Origin: Torymus aiolomorphi
Taxonomy: Eukaryota > Arthropoda > Insecta > Hymenoptera > Torymidae
Direction: 5' to 3'
DNA length: 64,000 bases
NCBI GenBank assembly: GCA_036365515.1
Contig: CM070873.1
Coordinates: forward strand, 267,085,621 to 267,149,620
The position numbers and the translations under genes are program-made. Shown here piece after piece: positions 9,880 to 19,000 of this stretch. The notes below the pieces were generated by a model, which saw nothing but the letters and a program-made list of their open reading frames with translations, was not told where the DNA came from and ran no database searches. The stretch's first letter is position 1; each line of letters starts with the position of its first letter.

Positions 9880-10312
9880 ATGTGTGTCTATTGTGTAATT
9901 TTTGTCTTTTATAATCGTGTCTTCAGTATTCTTTATTATCTTCGGTCTTTTTTATTGTCTTTAGTCATGAAAGTATCTGTCTATAGTCTTTAGTTTTTGT
10001 CTTTATAGTCTCTATAGTCTTTTCGCCTTTATATAATAGTCTTGTCTTTATTATCTTTGTCTTTATAGTGTCTAGTCTTTTCGTCTTTATACTAGTCTTT
10101 ATAGTCTATATCGTCTTTATAAGTGTCTTTATAGTCTCTATATAGTCTTTATCGTCTTTATAAGTGTCTTTATAGTCTCTATTATAGTCTTTATCGTCTT
10201 TATAAGTGTCTTTATAGTCTCTATATAGTCTTTATCGTCTTTATAAGTGTCTTTATAGTCTCTATATAGTCTTTATCGTCTTTATTTAGTGTCGTCTTGT
10301 ATTTTTTCTAAT
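9880..10312 (+). repeat. 41-bp GTCTTTATA-type tandem repeat
   Basis: Starts as irregular TCTTTATAGTC-rich sequence and sharpens from about 10105 into a clear repeat: AGTGTCTTTATAGTCTC, TATATAGTC and TTTATCGTCTTTATA in turn, about 41 bp per unit, four to five units. The plus strand is T-rich and almost free of G except in GTC/GTG. No coding signal is present. Confidence 0.85.
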
Positions 10313-10333
10313 AAAAATTAATCCCCGCAATTC

Positions 10334-10371
10334 GGGGGATGGGGGGTAGGGTGGGGTGACAGGGGGGAGGG
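10334..10371 (+). other. Putative G-quadruplex-forming tract
   Basis: Six G-runs of length 5, 6, 3, 4, 6 and 3 are separated by loops of 1-5 bases (AT, TA, T, TGACA, A). This fits the four-run rule several times over. It is a sharp GC island between AT-rich repeats. Folding is inferred from sequence only. Confidence 0.75.
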
Positions 10372-10394
10372 AGCGGCCACGCATAATAACCCTA

Positions 10395-10787
10395 ATAACC
10401 CAATAACCCAACTTACCGACACCCTGTTTTACCGACCGATGGTAAGGTAGGATCCACGTTACCATCAGTCGGTAAAACAGAATGTCGGCAACTTACCATC
10501 AGTCGGTAAAACAGGAATCTTCCTTACCATCAGTCGGTAAAGCAAAATCTCCCTTACCATCAGTCGGTAAAACAGAATGTCGGTAACGTAGGAATCTACG
10601 TTACCATCAGTTGGTAAAACAGAGTTCTACTTTACCATCAGTCGGTAAAACAGAATGTCGGTAAAGTAGGAATCTACGTTACCATCAGTCGGTAAACCAG
10701 AATGTCGGTAACGTAGGAATCTACGTTACCATCAGTCGGTAAAGCAGGAATCTTCCTTACCATCAGTCGGTAAAACAGAAATCTTCC
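10395..10787 (+). repeat. Hairpin-forming minisatellite (TTACCATCAGTCGGTAA units)
   Basis: TTACCATCAGTCGGTAAA or a close variant recurs about nine times; each has arms TTACC/GGTAA. Between some units lie stronger hairpins: arms GGTAACGTAG and CTACGTTACC with loop GAAT at 10582-10605 and 10707-10730 (10 perfect pairs), and a one-mismatch version at 10660-10683. It runs directly into the first 430-bp satellite monomer at about 10788. The preceding bases (10372-10394) are GC-rich, then AACCCTAATAACCC-like; I see no gene there. Confidence 0.85.
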
Positions 10788-11177
10788 TTTATTGGGATAT
10801 AATGCGTTGAAAATCGCTCAAAAATACCAAATTTCAATTTTCTCAGCCTACTAGTCACAATACCCGACTATATCATCCTGCTCTAGTGGATGGAATATCC
10901 TTTGGGGTCGAAGGACCTAGCGGAGATGAGCAATTTTGAAAAATGTTCTACATTTCATCGTTTATTTGGGCCTAATCGACTTCAAATCGATTGAAACCCC
11001 CAAAATATCCATTTTTTAATCCCACCAATCACTATACGCGACTATTTTTTTCCGCTCTATCGAATGGAAAAGGTTTTAGGGCCGTAGAGCCAATAGGAAA
11101 AAAATAATTTTCAAAAATTTTCAGATATTGCAAAAATCATAGCGCCAATCGAAAGAGCAGCGCAAAATACCCCTATA
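10788..11177 (+). repeat. First ~430-bp satellite monomer, left part (cut by the transposon)
   Basis: From TTTATTGGGATATAATGCG to CCCCTATA, matching the start of the monomer found in the main array. It continues at 16090 after the inserted transposon. It carries CCTGCTCTAG and CGATTGAAAC, the variants common in the right half of the array, and a private GGGCCTAATCG where other copies have GGGCCAAATCG. Confidence 0.95.
11176..11177. other. TA target-site duplication, left copy
   Basis: The satellite reads CCCCTATATATGAATTTT in uninterrupted copies. Here CCCCTATA precedes the transposon, and TATATGAATTTT follows it from 16090. Removing the element and one TA restores the monomer exactly. TA duplication is the hallmark of the Tc1/mariner superfamily. 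Confidence 0.93.
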
Positions 11178-11875
11178 CAGGGTGTCCCATTTTAATTTAC
11201 CACCCCCTAAAACAGGTTAATAATTTGCTCTGAGAAAAAAATGTTTCAAATAAAATTTGTTGGGTTCGAAGGGGGGCATCTTTTGGCTATTTCAGCTGTG
11301 ACCTTGAACATGACCTTCAAGGTCATTTGAAGGTCACGACCAAATTTTCATATGAAATGTGCATATTTTTATGGCGGATTCGGATTCTACTAAAAAAGAG
11401 AAACACTTTTTGTCTGAATCATTTTTTGAAAAAATCCCAAATTTTTGTTGTAAACGGCTTTAAAAAAGTTGAAAAAATCACTAGATATCTCTACCTTAAA
11501 CTGAGGTTAGAATTTTTCCCACAGTTAAGATTGATTTTGATGAATGTTACTAGATTCAATGAGGGACATACTGGAGTGCACTTCACCACGAACTTGCTTA
11601 AGAGCCATCAATGTCATTTGAAGGTCATCAAGATTTATTGAAGGTCAAATGTTTATTTACAGGTAACCATTACATTTTATCCGAGGAATTGGAAACGTAC
11701 ACAATTTTACAAATTTAAGTCCAAGTATGACCTTAGCCATGAACTTGTCCTTAACCAACAAGGTCATTCGAAGGTCAGTCAATTTATTTAACGATAATCC
11801 TCAATTTCTATTCCGGGAATTGAAGCTTGGCTATGACCTTGACCTCGAACCTAAAATTCATTTTAAGAAAGAACC
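11178..11875 (+). repeat. Left terminal inverted repeat (~698 bp)
   Basis: Matches the reverse complement of 15394-16089 up to GAAAGAACC, with a few substitutions and indels. Rich in TGACCTT/AAGGTCA motifs. A reading frame at 11327-11641 mirrors one at 15668-15940 only because the two arms are copies; I do not call it a gene. Confidence 0.93.
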
Positions 11876-11890
11876 CATAAGTAATAATTA

Positions 11891-12108
11891 AGTCCCATTT
11901 TAATTTACCACCCCTAAAACAGGTTAATAATTTGCTCTGAGAAAAAAATGTTTGAAATAAAATTTGTTGGGTTCGAAGGGGGGCATCTTTTAGCTATTTC
12001 AGCTGTGACCTTGAACATGACCTTCAAGGTCATTTGAAAGTCAAGACCGAATTTTTCCCAGCAATAAGATGTTTTAGATGAATGTTACTAGCTTCAAACA
12101 AAGACAGT
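11891..12108 (+). repeat. Second, internally deleted copy of the left terminal sequence
   Basis: From GTCCCATTTTAATTTACCACC the sequence repeats the start of the inverted repeat in direct orientation for about 160 bp (to AAGGTCATTTGAAAGTCAAG). It then jumps to the part near CAATAAGATG...GAATGTTACTAG, which corresponds to about 11520-11560 of the first copy. It lacks the outermost CAGGGT bases. Confidence 0.85.
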
Positions 12109-12118
12109 GGTATCCTTT

Positions 12119-13690
12119 GGATCACTTAAGGCAAGACCTTCACGTCCAACCACTTAAGGCAAGACCCCGTCCAACCACTTAAGGCAAGACCCCGTCCAAC
12201 CACTAAAGGCAAGACCTTCACGTCCAACCACTTAAGGCAAGACCTTCACGTCCAACCACTTAAGGCAAGACCCCGTCCAACCACTTAAGGCAAGACCCCG
12301 TCCAACCACTTAAGGCAAGACCCCGTCCAACCACTTAAGGCAAGACCCCGTCCAACCACTTAAGGCAAGACCCCGTCCAACCACTTAAGGCAAGACCCCG
12401 TCCAACCACTAAAGGCAAGACCTTCACGTCCAACCACTTAAGGCAAGACCTTCACGTCCAACCACTTAAGGCAAGACCTTCACGTCCAACCACTTAAGGC
12501 AAGACCCCGTCCAACCACTTAAGGCAAGACCTTCACGTCCAACCACTTAAGGCAAGACCCCGTCCAACCACTTAAGGCAAGACCCCGTCCAACCACTTAA
12601 GGCAAGACCCCGTCCAACCACTTAAGGCAAGACCCCGTCCAACCACTTAAGGCAAGACCCCGTCCAACCACTAAAGGCAAGACCTTCACGTCCAACCACT
12701 TAAGGCAAGACCTTCACGTCCAACCACTTAAGGCAAGACCTTCACGTCCAACCACTTAAGGCAAGACCCCGTCCAACCACTTAAGGCAAGACCCCGTCCA
12801 ACCACTTAAGGCAAGACCCCGTCCAACCACTTAAGGCAAGACCCCGTCCAACCACTTAAGGCAAGACCCCGTCCAACCACTAAAGGCAAGACCTTCACGT
12901 CCAACCACTTAAGGCAAGACCTTCACGTCCAACCACTTAAGGCAAGACCTTCACGTCCAACCACTTAAGGCAAGACCCCGTCCAACCACTTAAGGCAAGA
13001 CCTTCACGTCCAACCACTTAAGGCAAGACCCCGTCCAACCACTTAAGGCAAGACCCCGTCCAACCACTTAAGGCAAGACCCCGTCCAACCACTTAAGGCA
13101 AGACCCCGTCCAACCACTTAAGGCAAGACCCCGTCCAACCACTAAAGGCAAGACCTTCACGTCCAACCACTTAAGGCAAGACCTTCACGTCCAACCACTT
13201 AAGGCAAGACCTTCACGTCCAACCACTTAAGGCAAGACCCCGTCCAACCACTTAAGGCAAGACCTTCACGTCCAACCACTTAAGGCAAGACCCCGTCCAA
13301 CCACTTAAGGCAAGACCCCGTCCAACCACTTAAGGCAAGACCCCGTCCAACCACTTAAGGCAAGACCCCGTCCAACCACTTAAGGCAAGACCCCGTCCAA
13401 CCACTTAAGGCAAGACCCCGTCCAACCACTAAAGGCAAGACCTTCACGTCCAACCACTTAAGGCAAGACCTTCACGTCCAACCACTTAAGGCAAGACCTT
13501 CACGTCCAACCACTTAATGCAAGACCCCGTCCAACCACTTAAGGCAAGACCCCGTCCAACCACTTAAGGCAAGACCCCGTCCAACCACTTAAGGCAAGAC
13601 CCCGTCCAACCACTTAAGGCAAGACCCCGTCCAACCACTTAAGGCAAGACTCCTCCGTCAAGCCACTTGAGGCAAGACCCCTTCGTTCAG
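12119..13690 (+). repeat. 25/28-bp minisatellite with higher-order pattern, inside the transposon
   Basis: About 60 units, each CCACTTAAGGCAAGACC followed by either CCGTCCAA (25-bp type A) or TTCACGTCCAA (28-bp type B). A marked B unit with CCACTAAAGG starts at 12200, 12406, 12668, 12877, 13139 and 13426. The spacings are 206, 262, 209, 262 and 287, sums of 25s and 28s. The common block is marked B, B, B, A, B, then five or more A. The last units (about 13630-13690) are degenerate and end about 15 bp from the transposase stop codon. Confidence 0.93.
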
Positions 13691-13705
13691 CTAGTCACGG
13701 GAATT

Positions 13706-14763
13706 TCAACGCCTCAAGTGCTCTATCAATTGCCCATTTTGTTGAATGCACATTTGTATTCTCTGCCGAAAACTTCTTTGGACATCTATTAATGTTTGTG
13801 GGGTGAACGCCTGGAATGCTGCAACAATTCTCTCCATCATATTTTGTGCCGTCGTCGGGGCTTCCGCGTAAACTCTCTGCTTCACGGCCCCCACAGAAAG
13901 AAGTCCAATGGGGTCAAATCTGGCGATCGCGCAGGGAATTCACAGATTGGACTACCAATTCCAATCCAACTATTTGGGTATGTCGCGTTCAGAAATCTCC
14001 TGACAAGTAGTCCACGATGAGCGGGAGCACCATCTTGCTGGAACCACATGTCTCGCCTTATTTCTAGCAGAATGTTTTCTAGAAGAGGTGGAATTTGGTT
14101 CTCGAGAATATCTAAATAAAGCTCGCTGTTTAAATTACGGTCATAAAAAATTGGACCTATGACGTATTCCCCAACTATGCCCGCCCAAACATTAATTGAC
14201 CACCGTCTTTGTGTACGGTGATCTCGCTGCCAATGTGGATTTTCTTCTGCATAATAATGCGCGTTATGAAGATTAACTCCTCCCATATTGTCGAACTTTG
14301 CCTCATCTGTAAAGAGAGTCCGATCAAAGAAAAATGGATCTATGCGCATTCGTGTTTCCGCCCATTGACAGAATCTAAGTCGCCTGGCAGGATCACCAGG
14401 CTCAATGGCATGTGTAAGGTGCAAGTGATATGGATGACATCTAAAATGACGCAATACACGGGAAACTGTTGATCTAGGTACTCCATGCATTCGCTGAATT
14501 TGTCGCGTCGAAATATGAGGATCCTCAGCAATTACAGCACGAACCCCAAGCGCAATATGCTCTCTTGGGCCCGTCCGTCGCCTCTTCCTTCTTAAGTTAC
14601 CTTCTTGAGCTCTTATCGTTAGAAGTCTAATATTCCTCCTAGTAGGATGACGAGCATCCGGATACCTTTCAGCGTACAGCCTCGCTGCAGCCTTGTAATT
14701 GTCGTGACATTCTCCCAGAATCTTGATCATGTTGACTATCTCTACTGGCGTGTAGTCAGCCAT
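13706..14763 (-). pseudogene. Tc1/mariner-type transposase, DD37D, one frameshift
   Basis: Cuts and pastes the element via its terminal repeats. Starts at ATG 14763-14761 (GATAATGG context). Residues 1-60 form a first helix-turn-helix resembling the DUF4817 type seen in insect transposases; a basic RRKRRRTGP stretch follows at 58-66, then a second helix-turn-helix about 82-107 (TRQIQRMHGVPRSTVSRVL). The catalytic triad is visible: D153 (FTDEAKF), D244 (QQDGAPAH), D282 (RSPDLTPLD), with 37 residues between the last two. The first frame ends at a TGA (13884-13882) after FFLWGP. The C-terminal part continues in another frame to 13706 (VKQRVYAEAPTTAQNM and on). The shift falls in a five-base C run (13888-13892, plus strand), as if one base were lost. 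Total about 355 residues, normal for the superfamily. The break follows all three catalytic residues, so activity is uncertain; a sequencing error is possible. Confidence 0.9.
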
Positions 14764-15393
14764 TATCTGTTGTAGGTAGATTTTTTAGGGAATATTTAAT
14801 CTTACCAGAAATAATTTATTATAAGTATTTTTCTACTCTGAAATTCAGAAAGTCAATGAAAACCTAATGATGAGAAGCTTTGAGGAGCTGTAAGAATTTA
14901 CAAGCCTTACCAATAGTACAATAACGAAGCAAAAAAGTGTCTTTTAGCGAGAAATAAAGCATTTACGAAAAAAATATTTCTTAAAAAGATGCGTACTTTA
15001 TCAGAGAATCCGAATATGATTTAAAATATGTACATATAATTTTCATTAAAAAGCTAAGCTTGATTTTGATTCTCAGTTGAAAACATGCCCCTTACTGCTC
15101 AAACTTGCCCCAGATGATGTCAAACTTGTCCCAGTTGTGACCGCAAACTTGCCCCAGATGATGTCAAATTTGCCCCAGATGACGTAAAACTTGCCCCAGA
15201 GAATGTCAAACATACCACGAAGATTGCAAACTTCCGCCATGTGATAAAAAATGTTTCGCATTTTCCATTGCAAAGATTGAAACTGTGGTTTCCCATTTGA
15301 ATCAGATTAGCGTTCTAATGAACTTTGCTTCTCTTAATAAATTTTTGGTAATTTCATTTCTTTAAAAAAGAGAGTATTTTCCATTAAAGTGAT
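14764..15393. other. Non-coding interior of the transposon upstream of the transposase
   Basis: AT-rich sequence between the transposase start and the right inverted repeat. It should hold the transposase promoter, but I see no convincing TATA/initiator pair. The only structure is the short tandem repeat at 15100-15210. A 66-codon frame here (15073-15273) follows the repeat and is not called. Confidence 0.6.
15100..15210 (+). repeat. ~21-bp short tandem repeat (CAAACTTGCCCCAGATGATGT)
   Basis: About five imperfect units: AAACTTGCCCCAGATGATGT, AAACTTGTCCCAGTTGTGAC, AAACTTGCCCCAGATGATGT, AAATTTGCCCCAGATGACGT and AAACTTGCCCCAGAGAATGT. Confidence 0.8.
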
Positions 15394-16089
15394 GGTTCTT
15401 TCTTAAAATGAATTTTAGGTTCGAGGTCAAGGTCATAGCCAAGCTTCAATTCCCGGAATAAAAATCGAGGATTATCGTTAAATAAATTGACTGACCTTCG
15501 AATGACCTTGTTGGTTAAGGACAAGTTCATGGCTAAGGTCATACTTGGACTTAAATTTGTAAAATTGTGTACGTTTCCAATTCCTCGGATAAAATGTAAT
15601 GGTTACCTGTAAATAAACATTTGACCTTCAATAAATCTTGATGACCTTCAAATGACATTGATGGCTCTTAAGCAAGTTCGTGGTGAAGGTCACCAGTATG
15701 TCCCTCATTGAATCTAGTAACATTCATCAAAATCATTCTTAACTGTGGGAAAAATTCTAACCTCAGTTTAAGGTAGAGATATCTAGTGATTTTTTCAACT
15801 TTTTTAAAGCCGTTTACAACAAAAATTTGGGATTTTTTCAAAAAATGATTCAGACAAAAAGTGTTTCTCTTTTTTAGTAGAATCCGAATCCGCCATAAAA
15901 ATATGCACATTTCATATGAAAATTTGGTCGTGACCTTCAAATGACCTTGAAGGTCATGTTCAAGGTCACAGCTGAAATAGCCAAAAGATGCCTCCCTTCG
16001 AACCCAACAAATTTTATTTGAAACATTTTTTTCTCAGAGCAAATTATTAACCTGTTTTAGGGGGTGGTAAATTAAAATGGGACACCCTG
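15394..16089 (-). repeat. Right terminal inverted repeat (~696 bp)
   Basis: Reverse complement of 11178-11875, ending GGGACACCCTG at the TA. Small differences from the left arm (for example GATGCCTCCC versus the complement of GGGGGGCATC) show the arms have drifted slightly or were converted incompletely. Confidence 0.93.
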
Positions 16090-19000
16090 TATATGAATTT
16101 TGGCTAAATTTGGAGAAAAAAATTTTTCTTCGTTTATTGGGATATAATGCGTTGAAAATCGCTCAAAAATACCAAATTTCAATTTTCTCAGCCTACTAGT
16201 CACAATACCCGACTATATCATCCTGTTCTAGTGGATGGAATATCCTTTGGGGTCGAAGGACCTAGCGGAGATGAGCAATTTTGAAAAATGTTCTACATTT
16301 CATCGTTTATTTGGGCCAAATCGACTTCAAATCGCTTGAAACCCCCAAAATATCCATTTTTTAATCCCACCAATCACTATACGCGACTATTTTTTTCCGC
16401 TCTATCGAATGGAAAAGGTTTTAGGGCCGTAGAGCCAATAGGAAAAAAGTAATTTTCAAAAATTTTCAGATATTGCAAAAATCATAGCGCCAATCGAAAG
16501 AGCAGCGCAAAATACCCCTATATATGAATTTTGGCTAAATTTGGAGAAAAAAATTTTTCTTCGTTTATTGGGATATAATGCGTTGAAAATCGCTCAAAAA
16601 TACCAAATTTCAATTTTCTCAGCCTACTAGTCACAATACCCGACTATATCATCCTGTTCTAGTGGATGGAATATCCTTTGGGGTCGAAGGACCTAGCGGA
16701 GATGAGCAATTTTGAAAAATGTTCTACATTTCATCGTTTATTTGGGCCAAATCGACTTCAAATCGCTTGAAACCCCCAAAATATCCATTTTTTAATCCCA
16801 CCAATCACTATACGCGACTATTTTTTTCCGCTCTATCGAATGGAAAAGGTTTTAGGGCCGTAGAGCCAATAGGAAAAAAATAATTTTCAAAAATTTTCAG
16901 ATATTGCAAAAATCATAGCGCCAATCGAAAGAGCAGCGCAAAATACCCCTATATATGAATTTTGGCTAAATTTGGAGAAAAAATTTTTCTTCGTTTATTG
17001 GGATATAATGCGTTGAAAATCGCTCAAAAATACCAAATTTCAATTTTCTCAGCCTACTAGTCACAATACCCGACTATATCATCCTGTTCTAGTGGATGGA
17101 ATATCCTTTGGGGTCGAAGGACCTAGCGGAGATGAGCAATTTTGAAAAATGTTCTACATTTCATCGTTTATTTGGGCCAAATCGACTTCAAATCGCTTGA
17201 AACCCCCAAAATATCCATTTTTTAATCCCACCAATCACTATACGCGACTATTTTTTTCCGCTCTATCGAATGGAAAAGGTTTTAGGGCCGTAGAGCCAAT
17301 AGGAAAAAATAATTTTCAAAAATTTTCAGATATTGCAAAAATCATAGCGCCAATCGAAAGAGCAGCGCAAAATACCCCTATATATGAATTTTGGCTAAAT
17401 TTGGAGAAAAAAATTTACTCGTTTATTGGGATATAATGCGTTGAAAATCGCTCAAAAATACCAAATTTCAATTTTCTCAGCCTACTAGTCACAATACCCG
17501 ACTATATCATCCTGTTCTAGTGGATGGAATATCCTTTGGGGTCGAAGGACCTAGCGGAGATGAGCAATTTTGAAAAATGTTCTACATTTCATCGTTTATT
17601 TGGGCCAAATCGACTTCAAATCGCTTGAAACCCCCAAAATATCCATTTTTTAATCCCACCAATCACTATACGCGACTATTTTTTTCCGCTCTATCGAATG
17701 GAAAAGGTTTTAGGGCCGTAGAGCCAATAGGAAAAAATAATTTTCAAAAATTTTCAGATATTGCAAAAATCATAGCGCCAATCGAAAGAGCAGCGCAAAA
17801 TACCCCTATATATGAATTTTGGCTAAATTTGGAGAAAAAAATTTTTCTTCGTTTATTGGGATATAATGCGTTGAAAATCGCTCAAAAATACCAAATTTCA
17901 ATTTTCTCAGCCTACTAGTCACAATACCCGACTATATCATCCTGTTCTAGTGGATGGAATATCCTTTGGGGTCGAAGGACCTAGCGGAGATGAGCAATTT
18001 TGAAAAATGTTCTACATTTCATCGTTTATTTGGGCCAAATCGACTTCAAATCGCTTGAAACCCCCAAAATATCCATTTTTTAATCCCACCAATCACTATA
18101 CGCGACTATTTTTTTCCGCTCTATCGAATGGAAAAGGTTTTAGGGCCGTAGAGCCAATAGGAAAAAATAATTTTCAAAAATTTTCAGATATTGCAAAAAT
18201 CATAGCGCCAATCGAAAGAGCAGCGCAAAATACCCCTATATATGAATTTTGGCTAAATTTGGAGAAAAAATTTTTCTTCGTTTATTGGGATATAATGCGT
18301 TGAAAATCGCTCAAAAATACCAAATTTCAATTTTCTCAGCCTACTAGTCACAATACCCGACTATATCATCCTGTTCTAGTGGATGGAATATCCTTTGGGG
18401 TCGAAGGACCTAGCGGAGATGAGCAATTTTGAAAAATGTTCTACATTTCATCGTTTATTTGGGCCAAATCGACTTCAAATCGCTTGAAACCCCCAAAATA
18501 TCCATTTTTTAATCCCACCAATCACTATACGCGACTATTTTTTTCCGCTCTATCGAATGGAAAAGGTTTTAGGGCCGTAGAGCCAATAGGAAAAAAATAA
18601 TTTTCAAAAATTTTCAGATATTGCAAAAATCATAGCGCCAATCGAAAGAGCAGCGCAAAATACCCCTATATATGAATTTTGGCTAAATTTGGAGAAAAAA
18701 ATTTTTCTTCGTTTATTGGGATATAATGCGTTGAAAATCGCTCAAAAATACCAAATTTCAATTTTCTCAGCCTACTAGTCACAATACCCGACTATATCAT
18801 CCTGTTCTAGTGGATGGAATATCCTTTGGGGTCGAAGGACCTAGCGGAGATGAGCAATTTTGAAAAATGTTCTACATTTCATCGTTTATTTGGGCCAAAT
18901 CGACTTCAAATCGCTTGAAACCCCCAAAATATCCATTTTTTAATCCCACCAATCACTATACGCGACTATTTTTTTCCGCTCTATCGAATGGAAAAGGTTT

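Larger units (their letters stand above)
11178..16089 (-). mobile_element. Tc1/mariner-superfamily DNA transposon (DD37D), 4912 bp
   Basis: Bounded by CAGGGTGTCCCA and its reverse complement, flanked by TA, with inverted repeats of about 700 bp. Inside, left to right: a duplicated terminal segment, a 25/28-bp minisatellite, a transposase on the minus strand (frameshifted), about 630 bp of AT-rich sequence with a short tandem repeat, and the right inverted repeat. At nearly 5 kb with such long termini it is large for the superfamily (usually 1-3 kb); much of the excess is the minisatellite and inverted repeats. The clean empty site suggests insertion after the satellite had taken its present form. 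Confidence 0.94.

Noticed and set aside
10386..10415. AACCCTAATAACCCAATAACCC, resembling a telomere repeat
   Set aside because: Insect telomeres are usually (TTAGG)n; this is a short irregular stretch without a stable unit.
10395..10787. CRISPR-like array from the regularly spaced palindromic units
   Set aside because: Spacers are themselves repeated and palindromic, the context is eukaryotic, and no cas genes are present.
11327..11641. 104-codon frame in the left inverted repeat, mirrored at 15668-15940
   Set aside because: The two frames match only because the arms are copies. No domain is seen, and the region is a terminal repeat with regulatory-type motifs.
15073..15273. 66-codon frame with repeated WGKF motifs
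   Set aside because: It is a translation of the 21-bp tandem repeat.
16128..16145. CENP-B-box-like TTCGTTTATTGGG in the satellite
   Set aside because: It fails the core TTCG-NNNN-A-NN-CGGG at the A and CGGG positions.
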